This document shows positions 44,511-52,017 of a DNA stretch of 64,000 nt, piece after piece (the first letter of the stretch is position 1; the number at the start of each line of letters is the position of its first letter). The stretch comes from JAHIKV01 sp965195225 (GTDB lineage: Bacteria; Planctomycetota; Planctomycetia; Pirellulales; Thermoguttaceae), in assembly GCA_965195225.1 (NCBI GenBank), contig CBDAFL010000161.1:1-64000 (forward strand), written 5' to 3'. The position numbers and the translations under genes were made by a program. Below the pieces are notes generated by a model. It worked only from the letters and a program-made list of their open reading frames with translations, had not been told where the DNA came from and searched no databases.

Positions 44511-44549
44511 TGTGTACACAATTGTATCACGTATCGTGTACACAGTCAA
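44511..44549 (-). promoter_or_regulatory. Toxin-antitoxin promoter with two TGTACA operators
   Basis: Minus-strand TTGACT (44549-44544), 17-base spacer, TACAAT (44526-44521). Palindromes TGTGTACACA (44511-44520) and CGTGTACACA (44535-44544) cover the start site and the spacer, 24 bases centre to centre, about two helical turns. The TGTACA core is the one reported for YefM-YoeB operators. Confidence 0.75.
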
Positions 44550-44676
44550 GCCCCCCGTGCAAAACGACATTATCGGGCGACACGGACCTTGGCGACCGGG
44601 ACCGGTGTTCTTATACTTCATGGTTCGTCGGCATCGTCACCTAGTTTAGCCGCCGCGTCCACGCGGTGAGATTCCC

Positions 44677-45684
44677 ATGACACGCATAGCAATCCTCGGC
44701 GCCACCGGTTACACGGCGTTGGAACTGATCAAGATTCTGCTCCGCCATCCGGAGGCGGAGATCGTGGCCGTCACCAGTCGGCAGGAAGGCCAGCCGCACG
44801 TGGCCATGATCCATCCGTCGCTGACCGGCCGGCTGGACCTGCGGCTGGAGGACCTAAGCCCCGCCGAGGTTGCCGCCCGGGCCGAATGCGTCTTCAGTTG
44901 CCTGCCGCACGGCGCCAGCGCGGCGGTGGTCTCCACACTGTTGGACGCCGGCGCGCGGGTCGTCGATTTCAGCGCCGACTACCGGCTGAACAGTCCGGAG
45001 GTCTATGCCGAGTGGTACGGCCAGAAACATGCCGATCCCGAGCGTTTGGGCAAGGTCGCCTACGGACTGCCCGAGCTGTTCCGCAAAGAAATCCCCGAGG
45101 CCTCGTTGGTGGCCAATCCGGGCTGTTACCCCACCTCGGCCATTTTGGCGCTGGCCCCGTTGTTGAAGGCGGGCACGATCGACCCGCGTACGATCATCGT
45201 CGATTCAAAGAGCGGACTCTCAGGCGCCGGCCGCACGCTGAAGCTCACCACCCACTACCCCGAGTGCAACGAGAGCGTCTCGGCGTATAACGTCGGCCGC
45301 CATCGCCACACGCCCGAGATCGAGCAAGTGTTGGGTACTGCGGCGGGTACGGAGGTCGAAGTGGTCTTCGCCCCGCATCTCGTGCCGATGGACCGCGGCA
45401 TACTCACCACCACCTACTCTCAACCGATATCCTCGATAAGCGAGGAGAAGGCGTTGCAGACGTTGCGCGATTTCTACGCCGATGAGCCGTTTGTCCGCGT
45501 CGTTGACCATCTGCCGGGCACGAAGGATTCGCTGGGAACAAACTTCTGCGACATTACCGCCCGGGTCGTGCGCGGCCGACTGTTGACCTTCAGTTGTCTG
45601 GACAATCTGCTCAAAGGGGCCTCGGGCGCCGCCGTGCAGAACTTCAATCTGATGTTCGGTTATCCCGAGACCACGGCGTTGTGA
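44677..45684 (+). CDS. argC: N-acetyl-gamma-glutamyl-phosphate reductase
   Basis: NADPH-dependent third step of arginine synthesis. 335 residues. Start MTRIAILGATGYTALELIKI includes the nucleotide-binding glycine loop; catalytic Cys150 is in VANPGCYPTSAILAL, and SGLSGAGR plus HRHTPEIEQ complete the site. It is separate from argBDF by 18 kb. GTGAGATTCCC precedes the ATG, without a strong ribosome binding site. Confidence 0.95.
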   Translation: MTRIAILGATGYTALELIKILLRHPEAEIVAVTSRQEGQPHVAMIHPSLTGRLDLRLEDLSPAEVAARAECVFSCLPHGASAAVVSTLLDAGARVVDFSADYRLNSPEVYAEWYGQKHADPERLGKVAYGLPELFRKEIPEASLVANPGCYPTSAILALAPLLKAGTIDPRTIIVDSKSGLSGAGRTLKLTTHYPECNESVSAYNVGRHRHTPEIEQVLGTAAGTEVEVVFAPHLVPMDRGILTTTYSQPISSISEEKALQTLRDFYADEPFVRVVDHLPGTKDSLGTNFCDITARVVRGRLLTFSCLDNLLKGASGAAVQNFNLMFGYPETTAL

Positions 45685-45695
45685 ATCGAGAGGAT

Positions 45696-45722
45696 GTAGG
45701 ACAGGTTGGCAACCTGTCCTAC
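45696..45722. repeat. Palindrome GTAGGACAGGTTG type
   Basis: GTAGGACAGGTTG and CAACCTGTCCTAC, perfect 13-base arms. A close relative lies at 51071-51096 between the two pilin genes. Confidence 0.8.
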
Positions 45723-45734
45723 GACCGCAGGAAA

Positions 45735-45813
45735 GTAGGGTGGGTCAAGCGAAGCGCTGCCCCGCCACGTTTTTTCCTGTTGGTGGGGCAGCGCTTCGCT
45801 TGACCCACCCTAC
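45735..45813. repeat. REPIN-like palindrome, GTAGGGTGGGTC type
   Basis: GTAGGGTGGGTCAAGCGAAG through GCTGCCCC, T-rich loop, then GGGGCAGCGCTTCGCTTGAC closing CCACCCTAC. Arms are over 25 bases and perfect. Confidence 0.85.
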
Positions 45814-45840
45814 AAGTATTCTCGTTCTTTCTTTGATAAT

Positions 45841-45857
45841 CCGGCACGCGACTTGCA
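45841..45857 (+). promoter_or_regulatory. Possible sigma54 (-24/-12) promoter
   Basis: CCGGCACGCGACTTGCAC: GG at 45843-45844 and GC at 45855-45856 with the canonical ten bases between; only the first T of the TGGCACG-N4-TTGCA consensus is changed. It reads toward the Gly/Pro/Arg-rich protein gene. Confidence 0.45.
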
Positions 45858-46100
45858 CATACAGATGATCGGATTCGGCCAAAGGCCTTGGCCGGGTTCG
45901 CCGCGCGGCTGAAACGCACAAAAAGGCGTTCTGCGGCGTTCTACCGCGTGTTATTGCCACTTGCGGACGCGAGTTGACGGCCGAAGCCAAGGAATGGCTC
46001 GACACGGACGAGGCCCGACACTGCAAAAGCGTTCCGAAGCGGCCCAAACTTACTGTGCAAGACTTGCAGAGCGCCAAACCAAAGATGGAGGTACTCTCTC

Positions 46101-46700
46101 ATGCGAACCTTACTCACAACGTTGACTGCCGTGGTGATCCTCTGCGGCATGGCCCTGACTGTCAGGGCCGAGGATGACGACAGAGCGAAATCGCCCGGCG
46201 ATGAAAAGATGATTGACGCCAAGGCCCAATGGATAGCGTGCGCCAAGTTGCGCATTAAAATGCATCGGACATTGGCCGACCTGATCGAGGCCCGAATCGC
46301 TCCCGAGCCGAACAAGGCCAAGATCAAGGTGCTCGAAAAAGAGCTGCAACAAGTGCGGAAAGAGCTGCACAAGCAGCGGCCGTCCCGGCGCGGCGGACCT
46401 GGCTGTCCATGGGGCGAGCCGGGAATGGGCCCCAATCGAGGATACGGTCGTCCCGGACCGGGTATGGGGCCTGGACCGAGGGATGATCGTGGCCAAGGTC
46501 GAAACATGGGCCCCGGCCGAGGACACGGTCGCCCCGGGCCGGGCATGGGGCCTGGACCGAGGGATGATCGTGGCCAAGGTCGAAACATGGGCTCCGGCCA
46601 AGGATACGGTCGCCCTGGACAGGGCATGAGACCTGGACAGAGGGGTGATCGTGGCCGTGGCCGAAACGTTGGCCCCGGCTGGGAAGACGGGACTCGTTGA
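46101..46700 (+). CDS. Secreted protein with Gly/Pro/Arg-rich 27-residue repeats
   Basis: 199 residues. Signal peptide (MRTLLTTLTAVVILCGMALT, cleavage near VRAED), then a charged helical part (KMIDAKAQWIACAKLRIKMH to VLEKELQQVRKELHKQ) resembling the helical core of small periplasmic chaperones, then three tandem 27-residue repeats rich in GPGMGPGPRDDRGQGRN. GGAGGT precedes the ATG. No known family assigned with certainty. The sensor kinase at 48152 carries a similar Gly/Pro/Arg segment in its periplasmic loop, and a possible sigma54 promoter lies upstream, so a stress-response pair is conceivable. Confidence 0.7.
   Translation: MRTLLTTLTAVVILCGMALTVRAEDDDRAKSPGDEKMIDAKAQWIACAKLRIKMHRTLADLIEARIAPEPNKAKIKVLEKELQQVRKELHKQRPSRRGGPGCPWGEPGMGPNRGYGRPGPGMGPGPRDDRGQGRNMGPGRGHGRPGPGMGPGPRDDRGQGRNMGSGQGYGRPGQGMRPGQRGDRGRGRNVGPGWEDGTR
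46440..46682 (+). repeat. Three 81-bp tandem repeats inside the coding sequence
   Basis: Units start at 46440, 46521 and 46602, each with GATACGGTCG or GACACGGTCG near the start; the third is more diverged. 81 bases keep the reading frame, so copy-number change would leave the protein open. Confidence 0.85.
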
Positions 46701-46948
46701 GGTTTCGTCCCGGGGCCAAGCGGTCCCAATGAGGACGAAGATTAACCGCGGGGGAGATTGCGCCCACCGGGACGGGAGTACAATTCCCGTCCCGGTGGCG
46801 AAATTCGGGGTGGCAGTACAACCGTCGCCCCAATAATGGGGGTGCGGCGTTTTCCTCTCGGCCGTACAATAGCGACTCGGAAACGCCGACACCGTTCGGA
46901 ATATCATCCTGAGTCTCATCGAGTTAGACGACCCGAGGCTTTTTCATA

Positions 46949-47989
46949 GTGACTAATTCGAGCGACGAGAACGCGGGTACGAGGGATCGCCGTCGAATAG
47001 CATTTGCACGGCAGATGCCCGACCGAGTGCATTCAGTGGCGGGCAAGATTCTCCGGCGGCTGGATTCAGTTCGTGGTCGGTTTGCCGGCCTGGGGACAAA
47101 GGCGTCTAATCGCTCCGAGGCGATCGCGCCCGCGTCTTGCGATTCCGACGAAGGGAATCAAGTTTCCGCACAGCAGGATAAATTCGCAAATATCCCGTAT
47201 TCCCCGCTAAGTTGGCGGATCGGCAAAGAATCGACGGCCGACTCTCGATTCATTAGTTTGATCATTCTGGCGGCGAATCATCGGGCCGGCTCGACGCTGT
47301 TGCAACGAATTTGCAACTCGCGCGAAAAGACGCTGATATGGGGCGAGCATAACTCGCTGTTGAGGCACTTCGTCGACATCCACGACGACGCCGTCAGATT
47401 CGAGAAGGTTGGCGGCGAAGAGCGCGATGCTTTCTTCAAGCAAAACGAAAACCCAAACCTGTGGACCGCCAGCATGTGTCCGGAGTCGGAGTACGCGCAG
47501 CGGGCGGTCGTCGCATCGGCCAGGGCTTTTTTGCGCGCTTTTTATAGCCAATATCGGGAGAATCGCGACATTATCGGATTCAAGGAAGTTCAGTACGAGC
47601 GCAGCGAATTGGAACTGCTCCGCAAGTGCTATCCCGAGGCGAACGTTTTGCTGCTTGTCCGAAATCCGCTGAACACTTGGAAGAGCACGCCTCCAGGTTG
47701 GTATCCGTCGCTGGACGATTGGATCGAAAAATGGAACGGCCGCGTCAACTGTTTTCTGGACTTTGCCGCCGGCGATCCCAACTGCCATTTGCTTCGCTAC
47801 GAAGACTTGATTCGCCGAGACGGTAAAACGATGGAAATCGTCGGCGATACGGCCAAAATCTCCCGCAAGCAGATCAAAATGGTGTTGGCCAAAAAGATCG
47901 GCGGAAAAAAGAGCAAACTCGAAAAAGCGGATAAGAAAACGATCGTCGATCGGTGTCGCGCGGAGATGGAAGCGTTGAGGTATGTTTGA
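46949..47989 (+). CDS. Sulfotransferase-like protein
   Basis: 346 residues starting at GTG 46949 (GAGG twelve bases upstream). The first 100 residues are basic and poorly conserved. The nucleotide-binding region shows the PAPS 5'-phosphosulfate loop LAANHRAGSTLLQRI and, later, LLLVRNPLNTWKS, the 3'-phosphate motif; WGEHNSLLRHF and YEDLI also fit. Likely transfers sulfate to a carbohydrate or peptide; the acceptor is unknown. No neighbouring gene explains it. Confidence 0.7.
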   Translation: MTNSSDENAGTRDRRRIAFARQMPDRVHSVAGKILRRLDSVRGRFAGLGTKASNRSEAIAPASCDSDEGNQVSAQQDKFANIPYSPLSWRIGKESTADSRFISLIILAANHRAGSTLLQRICNSREKTLIWGEHNSLLRHFVDIHDDAVRFEKVGGEERDAFFKQNENPNLWTASMCPESEYAQRAVVASARAFLRAFYSQYRENRDIIGFKEVQYERSELELLRKCYPEANVLLLVRNPLNTWKSTPPGWYPSLDDWIEKWNGRVNCFLDFAAGDPNCHLLRYEDLIRRDGKTMEIVGDTAKISRKQIKMVLAKKIGGKKSKLEKADKKTIVDRCRAEMEALRYV

Positions 47990-48151
47990 TTGTTTGGGCG
48001 CCGCGGGAGGGGGACAGGTCCATGTTTTCGGCCAACGGTTCGTCGGCAAAATGCGTTTTTCCGCCGAAAAATGGACCAGTCCCCGACCGGCTCAAATGAT
48101 TGCCGCCGCCCCAAAGGTTGACGCGGCCGATGGCCGTGCGAAAATGAATCC

Positions 48152-49642
48152 ATGCAAGACAAGGCCTCGATATACTGGCACCGCTGGACGACCGTCGCGG
48201 CGCTGCTGCTCGCCTGGGGCGTGTTGGCCGCGTGGCAGTGGCAGGAGTACAAGACTGAGTGCAAAACGACCCGGGACTCGCTCCGCCGTCAGGCCGAGTC
48301 GGTCGCCAACGCCCTGGTGGGCGGCGTTCGGTCGCACCGCCAATTCGGCCGTTTCTTCGACGAGCAGCTCCAAGCCGCGCTCGATGAGCTGGCCAAGTCG
48401 CAGGACGTGTTGGCGGTCGCCATAATCTCGACCGATATCTCGACCGACAATCGTCTTTCGTTGACCGCCGGAAAAGCCGATCTGTTGGACCTCGCATCGC
48501 CGATCGAGCCGGGGCCGTATTGGGACAAGGCCGGATTTCGCTACGCGGCGGCATTTCGGGTGTTGCCAAACATGCCGGGGCCACGGAGGGGACCAGGGCC
48601 TGGGAGGGGACCAGGGCCGGGGATGAGGCCGAATCCGGGGGCGAGATCGCAACTTGGCCGGGATCCAAACGGACCGCCCCACGACGAAGCCAGACCGGAT
48701 CGAGGTATGGGACCGGGGCGAAGGGCCGGCTGGCGACGCGAAGGGCCGGGCTGGCCGCCGCAAGACGTGGGGAAGCCGCCCCTGAGCGGTCGCTTCCTTG
48801 CAGTGCTGCTGTTGGATCGCAGCCGAACCGACCGGCTTATCCAGCACTACGCCTGGTTGCGGATATTGGTCGTGGTTGCCGGGGGAGTCGTGATTTTCAG
48901 CGTGGTGCTGGCGTGGCGGGCGACGATGCGGTTGGCCGAGGCGCACGGCCGAGCACAATTGCTGGAGATCGAAACACGGCATCTACGCGACCTAAGCCAG
49001 GCCGCGACGGGATTGGCACACGAAACCCGCAATCCACTGGGACTGATCCGCGGCTGGACCCAGCGGTGGATGCAAGCGATGCCGGCGGACGGTCCACAAA
49101 AACGGCAGGCCCAAGCCGTAATCGAGGAGTGCGACCGGGTCACGGCGCGGATCAACCAGTTCCTCGCCTTCGCGCGGCCCTGCAAGCCACGGCTCGCGAC
49201 GGTTCGGCCCGCCGAAGTTGTCGCGGAACTGGCCGCGCTGGTCGAACCCGATCTCGACGCAAAACGTCTGAAACTCGTCGTCGCTACCTCGACGCCGGAG
49301 CGGACGATCCGGGCCGACCGCGAAATGCTCCGCCAAGCACTCTTCAACCTGATCCAAAACGCCGTGGAGTTCTCGCCCGAAGGGAAAGCGATCAATGTCT
49401 CCCTCGGCGTCGGGCAGAATGGACGGGCGCAGATCGAGGTGGCCGACCGTGGGCCGGGCGTGGCGGCCGAGGCGGTCGATCTGCTGTTTACGCCATATCA
49501 TACGACCCGTGCCGACGGCACCGGACTGGGGCTGGCCATCGTCCGCCGCATTGCCACCGCCCACGGTTGGCAGTCGGGCTATTCACCCCGGTCCGGCGGC
49601 GGCGCGGTATTCTGGATTGGGGAAAAAAGGGGGCAGAACTGA
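48152..49642 (+). CDS. Membrane sensor histidine kinase, NtrB/ZraS-like
   Basis: 496 residues. Two membrane helices (about 12-28 and 229-250) enclose a periplasmic sensor loop of about 200 residues; its second half (about 139-205) is a Gly/Pro/Arg-rich low-complexity stretch (MPGPRRGPGPGRGPGPGMR). Then a short linker, HisKA with His290 in TGLAHETRNPLGLIRGW and an HATPase domain (NLIQNAVEFSP, DRGPGV, GTGLGLAIVRRIA). The AHEIRNPL-type box is usual in kinases that drive sigma54 activators; no such regulator is in the window. Directly precedes the Tad pilus genes by 66 bases, which may be chance. Confidence 0.88.
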   Translation: MQDKASIYWHRWTTVAALLLAWGVLAAWQWQEYKTECKTTRDSLRRQAESVANALVGGVRSHRQFGRFFDEQLQAALDELAKSQDVLAVAIISTDISTDNRLSLTAGKADLLDLASPIEPGPYWDKAGFRYAAAFRVLPNMPGPRRGPGPGRGPGPGMRPNPGARSQLGRDPNGPPHDEARPDRGMGPGRRAGWRREGPGWPPQDVGKPPLSGRFLAVLLLDRSRTDRLIQHYAWLRILVVVAGGVVIFSVVLAWRATMRLAEAHGRAQLLEIETRHLRDLSQAATGLAHETRNPLGLIRGWTQRWMQAMPADGPQKRQAQAVIEECDRVTARINQFLAFARPCKPRLATVRPAEVVAELAALVEPDLDAKRLKLVVATSTPERTIRADREMLRQALFNLIQNAVEFSPEGKAINVSLGVGQNGRAQIEVADRGPGVAAEAVDLLFTPYHTTRADGTGLGLAIVRRIATAHGWQSGYSPRSGGGAVFWIGEKRGQN

Positions 49643-49708
49643 TTTTACGTGCCGACAGTCGCACTTTTCGCGTACATTAGTACCGACAACTTTCCAAGAG
49701 GCCGACCG

Positions 49709-50827
49709 ATGTCCCGCGAGGAAATCTTCAAGGCAAGCGTTCACTTCTTTCTCGAGCCGATACGTCACCTGCTGGACGACGAATCGGTAAGCGAGATAAT
49801 GGTCAACCGCTTTGACGACGTGTACGTCGAACGCAATGGGCGGCTGGAGCACACCGACCTGCGGTTCGCCAACGACGATGCGTTGCTTTCCGCGATCCAC
49901 AACATTGCCCAGTGGGTGGGGCGCGAGATCGGCGAGGAACACCCGGTGCTCGACGCCCGACTGCCCGACGGTTCCCGCGTCCACGCGGTGATCCCGCCCA
50001 GCGCGCGGACCGGCACCTACCTGACGATCCGCAAGTTTACCCGTCAGGCATTGACGTTGGACGATCTGATCCGCTTCGGCAGCCTGTCGGAAGCGGCTAA
50101 GGAGTTTCTGGAAATCTGCGTCCGACTGCGAAAGAGTATTCTGATCTCCGGCGGCACCGGCACGGGCAAGACCGTGTTGCTGGGGGCCATTTCGAGGGCC
50201 ATTCCAGAGCAGGAGCGGATCGTGGTGATCGAGGACACGTCCGAGTTGCGGTTGATCCAACGGCACGCCCTGTATCTTGAGGCCCAACATGCCGACCGCG
50301 CCGGACGCGGAGCGCTCAGCACCCGGGAACTGTTCGTCAACTCGTTGCGGATGCGCCCGGATCGGATCATCGTGGGCGAGGTCCGCGGCGGCGAGGCGCT
50401 GGACCTGATCCAGTCGATGATTAGCGGCCACGCCGGCTCGCTCTCGACTATCCACGCCGATACGCCCCTGGACGCATTGATCCGGCTGGAAACACTCTCG
50501 TTGATGTCCGACGTGCAGATTCCGGTCTACGTGGCCCGGGCACAGGTGGCCTCGGCGATAGATTTAATTGTGCAGATTGCCCGGTTTACCGAAGATGGGT
50601 CGCGGAAAATTACCCGCGTTACGGAGGCCGTCGGGCTGGACGATAACAACCAATATCAGACCCGCGATTTGTTCGTCTCAAAAATGAAGGGGAAGGCGAG
50701 CGATGGCCGGCTGATTGCCGAGTTGGTCTCGACCGGCCAGCGGCCGGACTTCAGCCGCGAGCCATACGAGCAAGGGATCGAAGAAATGATCCACCTTACG
50801 GAGGGGGTCTGGGAAGACAAGCGGTAG
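49709..50827 (+). CDS. cpaF: Tad/Flp pilus assembly ATPase, CpaF (first copy)
   Basis: 372 residues from ATG 49709 (AAGAGG upstream). Secretion ATPase that powers pilus assembly. SVSEIMVNRFDDVYVERNG begins the N-terminal domain, Walker A is SGGTGTGKT with Lys154, the Asp box and Walker B are VVIEDTSELRL and RIIVGEVRGGEALD, and the His box is GHAGSLSTIHAD. It lacks the long N-terminal part of the second ATPase at 57308. Two CpaF proteins in one locus suggest either assembly/retraction roles or two substrates. Confidence 0.92.
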   Translation: MSREEIFKASVHFFLEPIRHLLDDESVSEIMVNRFDDVYVERNGRLEHTDLRFANDDALLSAIHNIAQWVGREIGEEHPVLDARLPDGSRVHAVIPPSARTGTYLTIRKFTRQALTLDDLIRFGSLSEAAKEFLEICVRLRKSILISGGTGTGKTVLLGAISRAIPEQERIVVIEDTSELRLIQRHALYLEAQHADRAGRGALSTRELFVNSLRMRPDRIIVGEVRGGEALDLIQSMISGHAGSLSTIHADTPLDALIRLETLSLMSDVQIPVYVARAQVASAIDLIVQIARFTEDGSRKITRVTEAVGLDDNNQYQTRDLFVSKMKGKASDGRLIAELVSTGQRPDFSREPYEQGIEEMIHLTEGVWEDKR

Positions 50828-50847
50828 GCCGGGTCGAGACCCGGCGG
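50824..50847. repeat. Half REP, GTAGGCCGGGT type
   Basis: GTAGGCCGGGTCGAGACCCGG then CGG; single-arm relative of 41630-41682, overlapping the cpaF stop codon. Confidence 0.7.
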
Positions 50848-50893
50848 GATGTTTGCTTGTTATAATCCGCGGCGTGTGCGACAATTAAGGGAG

Positions 50894-51064
50894 ATGGCGA
50901 ACCAACGAAAAATACAACCGCGGGCCGGATTGGCGTCGTTGGACTACGTGTTGATCCTGGGCGTGGTTCTGCCGATGGCGGCGTTCGTTTTGTGGGTTGG
51001 CCCAAGGACCATGCGTTTGGCCTACGAGATGGTGTGCGTGTTGGTTTCGTGGCCGTTTATGTAA
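50894..51064 (+). CDS. Flp-like small pilin, divergent
   Basis: 56 residues from ATG 50894, AAGGGAG just upstream. A short leader ending in Gly12 is followed by LASLDYVLILGVVLPMAAFV, the place of the Flp processing site; Asp stands where Flp pilins have Glu at position +5, and Tyr +6 is kept. One hydrophobic helix, then a short tail. Probably a minor pilin or Flp paralogue of the gene at 51116. Confidence 0.75.
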   Translation: MANQRKIQPRAGLASLDYVLILGVVLPMAAFVLWVGPRTMRLAYEMVCVLVSWPFM

Positions 51065-51070
51065 TGCGAA

Positions 51071-51096
51071 GTAGGACAGGTTGCCAACCTGTCTCA
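51071..51096. repeat. Palindrome GTAGGACAGGTTG type
   Basis: GTAGGACAGGTTGCCAACCT then GTCTCAC; last bases diverged from the copy at 45696-45722. Lies between the two pilin genes. Confidence 0.7.
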
Positions 51097-51115
51097 CACC
51101 TGGAGGAACAGGAAT

Positions 51116-51325
51116 ATGAAGAAGCCGTCGCTTAGAGGCCTGCTGCGAAAGGTCCACGAGGACCAAGAAGGCGCCGTCAGCATTGAAACGATCTTGATTA
51201 TCGGCGCCATCGCGCTGCCGATCTTGATCTTCTTGCTCTACCATGCCTGGCCGAAGATTCGAGATTACTTCAACACCGGGCTTGATACATTGCAAACGGA
51301 TCCGACCACGGCCGGCGGTCAATAG
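51116..51325 (+). CDS. Flp-family type IVb pilin
   Basis: 69 residues with a charged leader ending in Gly19, followed by AVSIETILIIGAIALPILIF: Glu at +5 and a hydrophobic helix, the hallmarks of Flp prepilins. The tail (WPKIRDYFNTGLDTLQ) is short as usual. GGAGG precedes the ATG. Likely the major pilin subunit, processed by the peptidase encoded next. Confidence 0.87.
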   Translation: MKKPSLRGLLRKVHEDQEGAVSIETILIIGAIALPILIFLLYHAWPKIRDYFNTGLDTLQTDPTTAGGQ

Positions 51326-51357
51326 CACAAGAAGACCGCGCAGGTCAAAAAACGCCC

Positions 51358-51933
51358 ATGCTGGCCACGATTCTGTTGATCGCTCTGGTGCTGACGGCCA
51401 CGGCGACCGATCTGGCTCGGCACAAGATTTACAACTGGACGACCTATACCGGTATGCTCGCGGCGTTGGGCCTCAGTGCGGTGGGGTCTTTGCTCATCGC
51501 CGGCGGATGGGTCGGCGAGGAGTGGCTGCGGCGGGTCATCGGTTGGATTCCCCTCTCGGAAAGCCTGTTGGGACTGGTCGCCTGCGGACTGCTGATGTTG
51601 GTCTGTTTCGTGTTGTTTCGCGTTGGCGGCGGCGACGTAAAATTGATTGCCATGCTCGGGGCCTTCCTGGGACCGGAGCAAGGGATCGAGGCGATGTTGT
51701 GGACGTTTGTGCTCGGCGGTTGCGCGGGCCTGATCGTGCTGATCTGGCGCGTCGGACCGTTGCGGTTGTGCGTTCGGACCCTCCGCCAGTTGTTCTGGTC
51801 GCTGCGGCTGGGACACTGGGAGCCGCTGACCGACGACGAGCGTGCCCAGCTTCAGCCGCCGTTGTATCTGGCCCCCTGTGCCCTGGCGGCGGTGGCGGTC
51901 GTGCGGTTCGGATTTTTTGATGTTTTCGTGTGA
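51358..51933 (+). CDS. Prepilin peptidase, CpaA/TadV type
   Basis: 191-residue A24 aspartic membrane protease with five to six hydrophobic helices. Catalytic Asp18 (ATATDLARHKIYN) and Asp93 (GGGDVKLIAMLG) are visible. No methyltransferase domain, as in CpaA. Cleaves the leader of Flp pilin and TadE-like pseudopilins. Confidence 0.92.
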   Translation: MLATILLIALVLTATATDLARHKIYNWTTYTGMLAALGLSAVGSLLIAGGWVGEEWLRRVIGWIPLSESLLGLVACGLLMLVCFVLFRVGGGDVKLIAMLGAFLGPEQGIEAMLWTFVLGGCAGLIVLIWRVGPLRLCVRTLRQLFWSLRLGHWEPLTDDERAQLQPPLYLAPCALAAVAVVRFGFFDVFV

Positions 51934-51938
51934 AATAC

Positions 51939-52005
51939 CGCTTGCGGCTTCGCAAGAAAACCGCTTGCGGTTTCGCAAGGCGCGACCACCGGTCGCGGCT
52001 TTATG
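51939..52005. repeat. Palindrome cluster upstream of the TadE-like gene
   Basis: Two CCGCTTGCGG(C/T)TTCGCAAG palindromes (51941-51958, 51961-51978) followed by a full right arm GCGCGACCACCGGTCGCGGC then TTTATG (51980-52005) of the CATAAAGCCGC element. The terminal ATG is in frame with the next gene. Confidence 0.75.
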
Positions 52006-52017
52006 GGAGACGCCGTC

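Larger units (their letters stand above)
45685..46100. other. Repeat-rich leader region with a possible sigma54 promoter
   Basis: Two REPIN-like palindromes (45696-45722, 45735-45813) are followed by the -24/-12 sequence at 45841-45857 and about 230 bases of leader before ATG 46101. No gene is recognised in it. Confidence 0.45.
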
